From: Stentor roeselii
Taxonomy: Eukaryota > Ciliophora > Heterotrichea > Heterotrichida > Stentoridae
Reading direction: 5' to 3'
Assembly (NCBI GenBank): GCA_006503475.1
Contig: RSEH01000088.1
Span: forward strand, 1-64,000
Length of the DNA stretch: 64,000 nucleotides
The position numbers and the translations under genes were made by a program. The notes beneath the pieces are model-generated. The model saw only the letters and a program-made list of their open reading frames with translations, was not told the DNA's origin and made no database searches. Each line of letters opens with the position of its first letter. Position 1 is the stretch's first letter. Below are positions 1 through 8,935 of this stretch, in pieces.

Positions 1-3000
1 CAGGCGATGATCTTTTCACCTGATAATAAGTTTTTGTTTGTTGGAACTGATGATGGAGCTGTTTTTAAATGGAATCTCGAAACTTCAGAAAATCATCAGT
101 TTAAAGATCATGGATCGAGTGTTAAAGGACTTGCTATCTCTCCTAGTAGAAATTTGTTGATTTCAGGAGCTCATGATAAAAAAGTTTGCTTTTATGATCT
201 TCAAAAAAATGAGTTAATCAAATCTGAAGAAAAGCATAATGACTGGATTAGAACTATGGCTATTACAAAAGATGAAAAGTTTGTGATTTCCGCAGGAGAT
301 GATAAAGTCTTAGTCATTTGGGATTTAGACACCAAAGAAGAGTCATTCAGAATGGAAGGTCATTCAAATTACATCTACGACATCGCAGTTTCATCTGATA
401 ACAACAGAATCTTCTCCGGTGCCGGAGACAAGTGCATACTGCACTGGTCCTTACATCAGAAAAAAAAGATTGGCAATCTTCGAGCCGTCTCAGGAAGCAT
501 TTACTCAATAGTCATCACCAAAGACGGCACCAGGGCTTACACAGGCTCAGACGAAAACACTGTAAACGTATTTGACCTTTCTTCTAAAACTGAAGTAGCC
601 TGTCTTACCGGTCATTCAAGAACAGTTTGTGACTTGGCTCTCAGTGAAGATGAGACACTTTTAGTTTCGGGCTCTTGGGACTACTCCTTACGAGTCTTCG
701 AGACTTCAACCTTTACCGAAGTAGCTGTTTTCAAAGATGGCCACACTGACTATGTACGTTCGGTTGCGATAACCAGGAATAAAAAACACGTAATCAGTGG
801 TTCCGATGATAAAGTCATCATTTTTTGGAACCTTGAGAAAAAAGAAAAAGATTTCACTTTAGAAGGCCATAGAAACTACATTTACAGTGTTCGGCTTACT
901 TCTGATGAAAAATACTTGATAAGTGCTTCAAGAGATGAAACAATTAAGCTTTGGGATATTGGAAAAAAATCTGAAGTTTATTCTTTCACTGGTCATACTG
1001 GACCTGTTAAATGCTTGGAAATTTTCAGTAATAATAAAGGATTTATTTCAGGATGTGAAGATAAATTAATCAAGGCTTGGTCTATTCAGGAAAAAAGAGA
1101 AGATTATACTTTGAAGGGACATACTGGAACTGTTTCTACTATCAAACTTACTTCGGACAATCTTAGACTTATCAGTGGTGGGGATGATGCGAAAATCAAT
1201 GTTTGGGACTTGGTGAAAAGAACTGTTGAGCTTTGTCTTAGTGGATATACTTCTGGTATTTTAGCTGTTAGTATCACGGAGCAGGGTAGTCTTATGCTTA
1301 CTTCTGCAAATGATAAGACGTTGAAACTTTGGAAGATGAGTGAACCGAGCTCTGCTAAAGACCAGACTATGAGTAAGAAGCCTTATATTACTGTTCATAC
1401 TCCTGATGAAAAGTTCGAATTGACTTATTTGTATGGAAGACTGAGTGAAGTAGTTCAAAAGAACTCAAACTCATACAAATTAGAAATGGGAATAACAGAT
1501 GTATACGATCCCTACTATCAGAACCTTCTGAAGTTTTACAACTTAATCGATAATATCCGAGGAGGCCAATACGACACTCTCCTTGGTTCCTCATCAGACG
1601 TGGTATTCAGTAAGTTCTTATACACAACTTTGCACATATTAGCCAACTTTGGCAATTCCAAGACAATCAATAGTTTAAATTCACCTGATATGCAAATCAA
1701 AACAGACTATTTCGGAAAGTCTCCCTTGTACTACGCCTTAATCAAGCAACATCAAGAGAGTGCAGATTTACTTCTTGGTTTCTTGATCACTATTTCTGAA
1801 TCGAAAGACACTTCAAAGATTCAAAATTCATTCTCTGCAATTTCTAATGATTTACCGTTAATCATTAGAAACTCTTCTAAAAGCTTGCATGTTTTACTTA
1901 AAAGTTGTTTGATTCAAGCAGATCCAGCATTCGCGAAAATTTCTGAAAATTTGCCAATTTTCAGGTTTAACTCGAATTTCTTACCTATGGCTAATGACTT
2001 TGTTAAAGGTGATACGACTGGAGTTGAAACTATTCCTGTGATTATGAAATATACACCGTTTACTCTTCCTTGTAAGATGGGATCTGAGGAATGTATTGAT
2101 TTCTTAGAATCGATTATTGAATGCAGTAATACTAATATTTATAATACTCATCTTGTTCAATATGTTCTGCAGATTCAATGGGACCAGCTTATTTCTTGGG
2201 TATTCGGATACACCTTCCTCCTCTGGCTAAATCTAGTTCTCCTAGTCCTTCTTTTCACTGAGCAGGATAAAATCTATGAAAAATGGGTTCTCCCCGTTTT
2301 CTTATTAGTCAACTTCATGCTAATGTTCTGGGAAAGTATTCAAATGTACATGGGAGGTCTAAAGGAATACTTCAAAGACCCTTGGAACGTGATCGACTTT
2401 TTCAGATTTTGGTTATCAATGGCTTGGGTCGCAATGAACATCCTCCAACTAACCGCCGGTCTCGAATACAGAATCCTTGCTTGGACAGTGGCTCTCTTTA
2501 ACTTCACTCGAGGACTCACAGGTTTCCGACTATTCGACGGAACAAGGTACTACGTGAGACTGATTCTGAGAGCCTTAGGAGACATGGGGTACTTCTTCAT
2601 CATCCTTGGGTACTCGACCATCACCTTCGGAGTGATGTTCCAGGTTTCTCGTCATGGAAAACCCTTTGAATTCAAAACTCTTTGGATGGACTCTTATAGT
2701 TTAAATTTCGGAAACTTCGAAGCTGAGGACAATTACAACTTCTCTTTTGAGACTGTCGCTTATATGCTTGCCACAGTGGTTAATGTGATTTTAATGCTCA
2801 ATTTACTTATTTCTATTCTAGGAGATTCTTATGATAGCTTCCAGGGAGATAAGGTCTTCGTTGATTACAGTGAAAAAGCATCAGTTATTTTAGAGATTCA
2901 GAAAATGTTCTTCTGGGTCGGAAAATCTACTGAAAATAAGTACTTCCATGTGATGTGCTCTTCTAATGCTGCTGAGGAAGAAGTGACAATGGATGAGAAA

Positions 3001-3255
3001 GTTGATAAAATCATGACGAATTTGGAAAGTTCACGTAATGAAAATCTGAAACAGGACACTGTTACCAGAGAAGTTCTTGGTGACAACATCAAGTTGCTTG
3101 AAAATAAGTTCCAGGACAAGATTTCAACAGTTGAAAGTAAAATCGGAGGACTAGAAGGAAAATTCACAGAATTTAGCGAAACTCTTAACAAGATCCTTGA
3201 ACATGTCAAGCCGAAGCCAGAAGAAAAGAAAGAAGAAGAGGTAAAAGTAGAGTAA
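1..3255 (+). CDS. WD40-repeat / TRP-like ion channel fusion (5' end beyond window)
   Basis: The frame is open to base 1, so the true start lies upstream; residues here are numbered from the Met at base 7. Residues 1-440 hold about eleven WD40 blades (GH...WD spacing; the first is incomplete). Residues 535-600 look like degenerate ankyrin repeats. Six hydrophobic segments follow at about 726-750, 761-781, 793-813, 822-843, 861-879 and 917-942. The last ends in NLLISILGDSYDSF, which resembles TRP/polycystin S6, and a pore-like loop lies at 890-912. The C-terminus is a charged coiled coil. By family knowledge this is a non-selective cation channel; the WD40 propeller as a cytosolic N-terminal sensor or scaffold is inference. 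It converges on the next gene with a 22-bp gap. Confidence 0.85.
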   Translation, partial: QAMIFSPDNKFLFVGTDDGAVFKWNLETSENHQFKDHGSSVKGLAISPSRNLLISGAHDKKVCFYDLQKNELIKSEEKHNDWIRTMAITKDEKFVISAGDDKVLVIWDLDTKEESFRMEGHSNYIYDIAVSSDNNRIFSGAGDKCILHWSLHQKKKIGNLRAVSGSIYSIVITKDGTRAYTGSDENTVNVFDLSSKTEVACLTGHSRTVCDLALSEDETLLVSGSWDYSLRVFETSTFTEVAVFKDGHTDYVRSVAITRNKKHVISGSDDKVIIFWNLEKKEKDFTLEGHRNYIYSVRLTSDEKYLISASRDETIKLWDIGKKSEVYSFTGHTGPVKCLEIFSNNKGFISGCEDKLIKAWSIQEKREDYTLKGHTGTVSTIKLTSDNLRLISGGDDAKINVWDLVKRTVELCLSGYTSGILAVSITEQGSLMLTSANDKTLKLWKMSEPSSAKDQTMSKKPYITVHTPDEKFELTYLYGRLSEVVQKNSNSYKLEMGITDVYDPYYQNLLKFYNLIDNIRGGQYDTLLGSSSDVVFSKFLYTTLHILANFGNSKTINSLNSPDMQIKTDYFGKSPLYYALIKQHQESADLLLGFLITISESKDTSKIQNSFSAISNDLPLIIRNSSKSLHVLLKSCLIQADPAFAKISENLPIFRFNSNFLPMANDFVKGDTTGVETIPVIMKYTPFTLPCKMGSEECIDFLESIIECSNTNIYNTHLVQYVLQIQWDQLISWVFGYTFLLWLNLVLLVLLFTEQDKIYEKWVLPVFLLVNFMLMFWESIQMYMGGLKEYFKDPWNVIDFFRFWLSMAWVAMNILQLTAGLEYRILAWTVALFNFTRGLTGFRLFDGTRYYVRLILRALGDMGYFFIILGYSTITFGVMFQVSRHGKPFEFKTLWMDSYSLNFGNFEAEDNYNFSFETVAYMLATVVNVILMLNLLISILGDSYDSFQGDKVFVDYSEKASVILEIQKMFFWVGKSTENKYFHVMCSSNAAEEEVTMDEKVDKIMTNLESSRNENLKQDTVTREVLGDNIKLLENKFQDKISTVESKIGGLEGKFTEFSETLNKILEHVKPKPEEKKEEEVKVE

Positions 3256-3277
3256 TTAAGGCTAGTTAGTTTTAAAC

Positions 3278-5350
3278 CTACTTATAAAAAACTCTATTTT
3301 CCGCTCGTAGCTTGTCCAGTGAAACAAGCTGAGAATCTGCAAAGAACTTCTTAAACCAAAACTCCATCAAATAAAAAGGATCCACATCTTGACTATCACT
3401 TTGATCTTCAATTAAAAAAGGTTTCAAAAGGTTGTTTATCTGTTTCTGAGGGTCAATACTCCCCCCTTGACTAAGAAGTTGGTCAAAGAAAACCTTTCCA
3501 GCATTTCCATTAAAAGTTTTCTTATTATAAACAGTTTCCCAGATGACATTACTGATAGCTTCATCAAGAATATAAGAATAATAACAACTTCCATATTCCA
3601 CAAAATGCTCAACAGAGCAAAACCAATTCCCTTGAAACTCTTGAGATTTATGTCGAGTCTCAAACATCTGAACAGCCTTCTCCAAACAAGGACTGCTGTG
3701 AAGATAAAGATCAAACAAAGCGACTCCAAGTTGCATATGTCTTTGAAGAGCCGGAAACTCTTGAGACCTTCCAAGAAGATATTGAAAATACCCTTCTTCT
3801 ATCAGTTCTTTACTATTTTTATGCACTGCCCAGGTCTTCACGAATTGAAAGTCAGTTACAAAATGTTCGAAAACATGAGAAGGGATCTCTGCCAAGTCCA
3901 CCGGGACCCGAGTTCCTGAATAAGTCTGAAACTCATTTGAACATGAAATTGAATGTAAAGAATGACCGAGTTCATGATAAAACTCTTGCAACATCGCGAA
4001 GTTCATCCCTTTCATCTTCAGATCTTCCATTGTCACATGAAGAGAGTCACTTGCATTCTTAGGAAAATTCGTTGAAAGTACCACAACTGGTACTTGTTTT
4101 TCTTTAAAGTACTTAGAAGCCCCTCTTCCACAGATGATGTTGAACTTAGCAGGAGCTGAGGATTTTCCAGGTCTTTGAAACAAGTCAAAGTAAATAACTC
4201 CAACAACCGCGCCTTGTTTCTTTAAAGTTCCTTTAACGATGTCGTTACTCCAGGTCTCCTCAGAAGGACACATCACGAAGTCTCCTTGCAAACCGAACTG
4301 AACTTCAAGAAGTGCCTTGACGCCTTCTAAGACATTAAAAACAGTGAAGTAGTTCTCAGCGAAGTGATAAGAAGAGTAAGTCGGAAACTTTTCAACCATT
4401 TTCATATTCAGGTACTTCTGCAGGTAATAAGCGATGTCACTTGGATGCAAAGAAACAGGATTTTTCCGTGATTTCTGCTCTTCAAGAGCTTTCCGGTCCA
4501 ATAGGACCGCATATTCATTTAAAAGTTTTCCTTGTAACAAGGTAAAGCACGTCTCCAGTCGTTCAATTAAAGCCTTCGGCTGGGTCGGAAAGCTTTGATG
4601 GGCAAGGGCAAAATGAGAAAAATTCTCAAAACCTAGACTTTGACTTGAACGATGACGGTTTTGAATCAACTCGTCAAGTACTGAATAATTTTCTTCAGCG
4701 AGTCCTGAAAGTGCCTGGAAAAGTTTCGGTCTAAGAGAAGGAGATGAGCAGTATGTTAAAGTTTGAAGAATAGAAGACTTGTTGAAGTTTATCGTTGTTA
4801 TGTCTTCGAACTTGTCACCTGGACGGTCTGGACGAAGTTGACTTGGGATTGAATCTAACTCGTCGATGGAGACTTCGAGTTTTGAATGACTTGATTGGAT
4901 GTTTTGAAGGAATTGGCTTTGAAGACGGTGGATTTGAAGAGAGTCTTCTGAGGAACCCATTGATTCTTTTGATAAGTCTCGAATTAGACTTGATGTGAAG
5001 TACTGATGTGAAGGGGATAATGATGACCAATGGTCTTTTTTCAAGGTTTCTAGGGTGTTGGAAAAGAGGGGGTCGTGGTTTAGATCGGTGAAGACGTCGA
5101 TCATCTTGTCTTGTACATCGAATGAGATGGATTTCCACGATTTTGAGGGAAATAACTCGCTTATTGCCTGGCTTGTGTCTGAAGTTATTGATGATAGGTT
5201 TGATATCTCGTCTAATTTGCTTAGAGTTGACTCGTTTGGTGGTGAGGTTGAAACTTCTGAACGTAGTGAGTTGATTTTGGATAGGTTTGAAGAAAATAAA
5301 GAAAGCAGGTCTTCAGCTTTTTTTAAGGATGGGATGCCGAATTTACCCAT
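3278..5350 (-). CDS. MIPEP: Mitochondrial intermediate peptidase (M3 family)
   Basis: A 690-residue M3 metallopeptidase. The zinc motif HELGH sits at residues 459-463, followed by the SGTRVPVDLAEIPSH block, whose Glu is the third zinc ligand. That block closely matches mitochondrial intermediate peptidase (Oct1) rather than thimet oligopeptidase. The start GKFGIPSL also matches the family's conserved N-terminal GLFGIPEL. The enzyme removes an octapeptide from precursors already cut by the matrix processing peptidase. The first ATG is at 5350; the frame stays open upstream without another ATG, so a short targeting presequence may be missing or encoded by an unseen exon. It diverges from the FG/BTB gene across 266 bp. 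Confidence 0.88.
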   Translation of the reverse strand: MGKFGIPSLKKAEDLLSLFSSNLSKINSLRSEVSTSPPNESTLSKLDEISNLSSITSDTSQAISELFPSKSWKSISFDVQDKMIDVFTDLNHDPLFSNTLETLKKDHWSSLSPSHQYFTSSLIRDLSKESMGSSEDSLQIHRLQSQFLQNIQSSHSKLEVSIDELDSIPSQLRPDRPGDKFEDITTINFNKSSILQTLTYCSSPSLRPKLFQALSGLAEENYSVLDELIQNRHRSSQSLGFENFSHFALAHQSFPTQPKALIERLETCFTLLQGKLLNEYAVLLDRKALEEQKSRKNPVSLHPSDIAYYLQKYLNMKMVEKFPTYSSYHFAENYFTVFNVLEGVKALLEVQFGLQGDFVMCPSEETWSNDIVKGTLKKQGAVVGVIYFDLFQRPGKSSAPAKFNIICGRGASKYFKEKQVPVVVLSTNFPKNASDSLHVTMEDLKMKGMNFAMLQEFYHELGHSLHSISCSNEFQTYSGTRVPVDLAEIPSHVFEHFVTDFQFVKTWAVHKNSKELIEEGYFQYLLGRSQEFPALQRHMQLGVALFDLYLHSSPCLEKAVQMFETRHKSQEFQGNWFCSVEHFVEYGSCYYSYILDEAISNVIWETVYNKKTFNGNAGKVFFDQLLSQGGSIDPQKQINNLLKPFLIEDQSDSQDVDPFYLMEFWFKKFFADSQLVSLDKLRAENRVFYK

Positions 5351-5611
5351 TTTTCTATGGTGTTTGGAGTTTTGGGGAAATAGCACTGGGAGGTAGGGGT
5401 GGCTTGGATGATATCGGATTGATAAGATTATTTAACTACTTTAACGAGTAAATTCCTTTATTTGACCTTGATTCATCCTCTCGAACCTCAAAACATTAAC
5501 CATATTAAATCCCTGCCACGATGAACCCCTATTCAATTTCCTATTTAATCCTATTTACTATCCAATTTCTCCTATTTTCCCTAAAATTCCTATTTTCCTA
5601 TTCTGCCCCAT

Positions 5612-5619
5612 TATAAATG
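5612..5619 (+). promoter_or_regulatory. TATAAATG start-adjacent box
   Basis: TATAAATG in which the ATG is the start codon of the FG/BTB gene. The same octamer occurs at seven starts in the window. Function (initiation context or core promoter) is inference. Confidence 0.5.
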
Positions 5620-7416
5620 TTCTCATCAGATCCAAACTTGACTGCATCAAATCAAGTGTCAAGCCCAAGCATACCTACAGGAGCCTCAAGTTCACCACAG
5701 ACTTCAGGTCCCTCAAACATCTTTGGTTTAAGTTCAAGCAATTCAACCATATTCCCATCAAGCCCTGCTCAAACCCTTTTCTCAAATTCAGCAGCAGGTC
5801 CATCGAATTCAAACCAAAACACATCATTTCCCTTCAGTTCAAATCCAAACCAGTCACTATTCGCTCCGTCTTCAAATCAATCCGCATTTGCTTCAAGTCA
5901 ATCTTTATTCGGTCCGTCTTCGAATCAATCCGCATTCGCTTCAAGTCAAAATTTATTCAGTCCAAGCCAGGATTTGAACTCGCCTCAGCCATCATTATTC
6001 GGAAGTTCAAGTCAAACAGTGAATTCGAATCAATCTAATTTATTCAAGACATCTTCAAGTCCGAATCAAGGCTTTTCATTCACGAGTGGACCAAGTAATG
6101 GGAGTCAACCAGTGAATAACAATTTAAGTGTTTTCAGTTCTACCCCTGCAACTTCTAATACAACAGGTTTTGGCTTTGGAGGGTCGCAAGCGAGTCCATC
6201 ATTCGGAGGTGCATCGACTACATCGACTTCATTATTCGGAGCAACTCCATCATCGAGTACTCCTTTTGGAGGTTCATCTTCAACTACTCCAAGTGGTGGA
6301 AGTTTATTTGGAGGTTCATCTTCTACTACTCCAAGTGGTGGAGGTTTATTTGGAGGTTCATCTTCAACTACTCCAAGCGGTGGAAGTTTATTTGGAAGTA
6401 GTTCTGGGACTTCAACCCTCCCGCAAAGGTCATGTTTCTGTACTTCAAGTTCTCAAAATATACCGAATACGGGAGGGTCTCTGTTTAATACGAATTCAAC
6501 TCAGAATTCCTGGGGAGGACCTCAGACTACCACGGTATTCAACCCTCCAAGTAGTTTTCCATCACCTTTTGGAACTTCTAACCCAGTATTCAACACTCCA
6601 AGTACTTCTCCATCACCTTTTGGAATTCATAACCCGGGATTCGCCCCGAACAACATCTTTGGACAAGTAACTCAGATTCCTTACTTTGAAGAAATTCCTG
6701 CTGGAATGAATAGAATACCTTTTGACATTCAACTTACTCGAACTGGATTTCAAGCGGATTTACTTGTCAAGGTTAATGATTTTGATGTTTATCACTTGTC
6801 AAGTAAAATTATGAAAAGTTTTTCTGATTGCTTTGTTAAAAAGGAGTCAAGTGGGGTTCAGGAGATTGAAATTGAAACTCCTTTCCCGAACTCGATGTTT
6901 GAAGTACTGTTTTGGATGGTTTATTCTTCAGATTCAAAATTAATTGACTACCTCTCATCCCTAAAAAGAATCTTAGAAGTCTACGCTTCATTCAATATGC
7001 TCCAAGTGAAAAGCAAACAATCAATCTCAAAAATGCTTATAAACTTCGGAAAATCACGAAACCTATTCACCTCAATTCAAAATTTCCCAGAATCCCTAAA
7101 CCGAGAATTCATCGATTTCGAGTTCATCTCCGAGTTGGTCAAATCAATAGGATCAGGTCTCTTCAACTCAAACAACACAATAAAATGTGCAGTCCTTCTA
7201 GAATGGTTATCAGAAAGAAACTGCAAATCACTATCAGACCAAGAATCCCTTGAATCCAGTGAAGATTTCCAAAAAGTCTCAAATTTCCTCTCCCTCCATT
7301 CATTTTTCCCATCCTCCCTAAACGACTACGCAGTATTATCCAAAAGATACCCAATCTCAAGTAAAGTCTTTTCACTTCAAATGATTTTAAAAGGTTTCAA
7401 CCTTCTTCAAATCTAG
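5617..7416 (+). CDS. FG-repeat nucleoporin-like protein with C-terminal BTB/BACK-like domain
   Basis: 599 residues. Residues 1-360 are a low-complexity Ser/Asn/Gln region studded with FG, LFG, GLFGG and FGG motifs typical of nucleoporin FG repeats, including three tandem 14-residue FGGSSSTTPSGGSL units. From about residue 370 the sequence folds differently: FQADLLVKVNDFDVYHLSSKIM resembles the start of a BTB/POZ domain, and residues 449-599 are helical and BACK-like. FG domains bind karyopherins and form the pore permeability barrier; BTB domains dimerise or bind CUL3. The combination is one I do not recognise from known nucleoporins, so the role is inference. It is preceded by TATAAATG and C-rich intergenic DNA. 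Confidence 0.75.
   Translation: MFSSDPNLTASNQVSSPSIPTGASSSPQTSGPSNIFGLSSSNSTIFPSSPAQTLFSNSAAGPSNSNQNTSFPFSSNPNQSLFAPSSNQSAFASSQSLFGPSSNQSAFASSQNLFSPSQDLNSPQPSLFGSSSQTVNSNQSNLFKTSSSPNQGFSFTSGPSNGSQPVNNNLSVFSSTPATSNTTGFGFGGSQASPSFGGASTTSTSLFGATPSSSTPFGGSSSTTPSGGSLFGGSSSTTPSGGGLFGGSSSTTPSGGSLFGSSSGTSTLPQRSCFCTSSSQNIPNTGGSLFNTNSTQNSWGGPQTTTVFNPPSSFPSPFGTSNPVFNTPSTSPSPFGIHNPGFAPNNIFGQVTQIPYFEEIPAGMNRIPFDIQLTRTGFQADLLVKVNDFDVYHLSSKIMKSFSDCFVKKESSGVQEIEIETPFPNSMFEVLFWMVYSSDSKLIDYLSSLKRILEVYASFNMLQVKSKQSISKMLINFGKSRNLFTSIQNFPESLNREFIDFEFISELVKSIGSGLFNSNNTIKCAVLLEWLSERNCKSLSDQESLESSEDFQKVSNFLSLHSFFPSSLNDYAVLSKRYPISSKVFSLQMILKGFNLLQI
6265..6390 (+). repeat. Three tandem 42-nt FG-repeat units
   Basis: Three in-frame 42-nt copies encoding FGGSSSTTPSGG(S/G)L, nearly identical at nucleotide level, followed by a diverging fourth start. 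They indicate recent expansion of the FG domain. Confidence 0.85.
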
Positions 7417-7501
7417 ACATAATCCTAAATAGTTAACTAAATTTATTCTTCAACCTTCTTCTCAAACCTTTAATTTACCTTAAAACAACCTTATCCATAA
7501 A

Positions 7502-7509
7502 TATAAATG
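7502..7509 (+). promoter_or_regulatory. TATAAATG start-adjacent box
   Basis: TATAAATG containing the start ATG of the M16 gene; same arrangement as at 5612. Confidence 0.5.
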
Positions 7510-8922
7510 CTAAGAAGAGGCCTTCGAAACTTTACAATCTTCCATGACGTCTTCGGGTTCTTCTCCAAGACGGGCACTGCCTACATCTTCGGTCAGTACG
7601 CCCCGACCCGTCCTCTGCCAGAGCACTCAGCTTTAGTATTACAAGACGGTGCCAAGACATTGCAAATGACAGCCTTGCCGAACGGTGTCCGAATCGTGAC
7701 TGAGTCTCAAGGCCTTCCATCGACAGTCCACTTAGGCGTCACTTTGAATGCAGGGACAAGAGACGAGACTGACAAGTACTCTTCAATCGTCCATAGTTTG
7801 GCCCAGACTTACCTGAAGACAAACGTGAGGACTAATGAACAGATCAACTATGGAATGATCCAAATGTCGGGAGGCGCCTTTGGAATGAATTATTCTCAGG
7901 ACTTTATGAATTATGCTGGGCATTGCTTGGCTCATGACACTTATGATATTGTCCAGATGTTGTCGGATTGTGTACTTGATGAGAAGACTATTATGGATGA
8001 AGAAGCTGCGCAGTGGAGGATTGATGAATATTGGAAGTTTAGAGAAGTCAGACTTACGACTTGGGATCGACTTGATGAGATTTGGCTTAGTGTTGCTTAT
8101 GGGCTCAAAGGATATGGAATGCCTTTAGCGGGATTTGAAAGTAATTTTCAGAATATTGGGCATTATTATATGAATCAGTGGAGGAAGTATCATGTTACTC
8201 CTGATAGAATGATTGTTTGGGGAGCTGGGGTTAAATCGCATCATGAGTTTGTGGATACTGTTAGTCCGTATTTCGCTACTTTGGATGGGGTTAAGGGAAA
8301 GGCACGGGAAAGTTCGAAGTATCTTGGAGGTGATCATAGGGAATTGGTTGATTCGCCTTTAACCCACATCTCCCTCTCATTGCAAGGACCTCACCAGACC
8401 TGCAAACAACTCTCCGCAGCATACGTTCTCCGTCACGCCCTAGGCAGCAGCGATTCAGGAGCAGGAGCACGTGTGAATTCAAGCCTGACCCAAAAAGTCT
8501 CAGGAATCGAGAAAGTCCAAACCTGCCACTTTGCCTTTTCAGACACAGGCAATTTCCGAGTGAAGCTTTCAGTTCAAAACAACAAAGTAAAAGACGCTTG
8601 CGAGGCTTTATCAAAAGAAATAATAGATTCAGGAAACCTTTCAGATGCGGAACTTGCAAGAGCAAAACGAAACGCGATAAACCAAATCTGGAGAAAAAAC
8701 AGCTGTACAAGTACAAGAATGCAAAATTTAACTCAAAACTTGGCCTACTCCGGGCAACTCACCGGACTTGAAGACCTGGTAAAGGGAGTTGAAGCTGTTA
8801 CTAAGGAAGACGTGAAGACTCTCGTTGAAGGGCTGAGGAAATCAAAGCCGACTGTCGTCACCATTGGCGGGAACGTTCATGATGTCCCAACAGCTGACGG
8901 CTTCCATAGTAAACTAAAGTAG
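7507..8922 (+). CDS. M16-family mitochondrial protein (MPP-alpha / bc1 core-like)
   Basis: 471 residues with a basic, Arg-containing N-terminus suited to mitochondrial import. The core has M16 pitrilysin architecture: LPNGVRIVTE, then GVTLNAGTRDET, and a C-terminal half repeating the fold. The zinc-binding HxxEH expected near residue 97 is replaced by VHSLAQTYLK, so it should be catalytically inactive. The glycine-rich substrate loop of MPP-alpha is at best degenerate (SSDSGAGARVNSS). By family knowledge it is either the non-catalytic MPP alpha subunit or a core subunit of the cytochrome bc1 complex; I cannot separate these. Strong local swings in strand composition occur inside the gene. It converges on the USP-like gene with 13 bp between. 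Confidence 0.8.
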   Translation: MLRRGLRNFTIFHDVFGFFSKTGTAYIFGQYAPTRPLPEHSALVLQDGAKTLQMTALPNGVRIVTESQGLPSTVHLGVTLNAGTRDETDKYSSIVHSLAQTYLKTNVRTNEQINYGMIQMSGGAFGMNYSQDFMNYAGHCLAHDTYDIVQMLSDCVLDEKTIMDEEAAQWRIDEYWKFREVRLTTWDRLDEIWLSVAYGLKGYGMPLAGFESNFQNIGHYYMNQWRKYHVTPDRMIVWGAGVKSHHEFVDTVSPYFATLDGVKGKARESSKYLGGDHRELVDSPLTHISLSLQGPHQTCKQLSAAYVLRHALGSSDSGAGARVNSSLTQKVSGIEKVQTCHFAFSDTGNFRVKLSVQNNKVKDACEALSKEIIDSGNLSDAELARAKRNAINQIWRKNSCTSTRMQNLTQNLAYSGQLTGLEDLVKGVEAVTKEDVKTLVEGLRKSKPTVVTIGGNVHDVPTADGFHSKLK

Positions 8923-8935
8923 TTTAAGTTAGTTA

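Noticed and set aside
3467-3919. 150-residue frame antisense to MIPEP
   Set aside because: It is a shadow of the conserved peptidase on the other strand and shows no family or context of its own.
6128-6670. 180-residue frame overlapping the FG/BTB gene
   Set aside because: It is the out-of-frame reading of the tandem repeat, giving HLLLLQVVEVYLEV-type artefact repeats.
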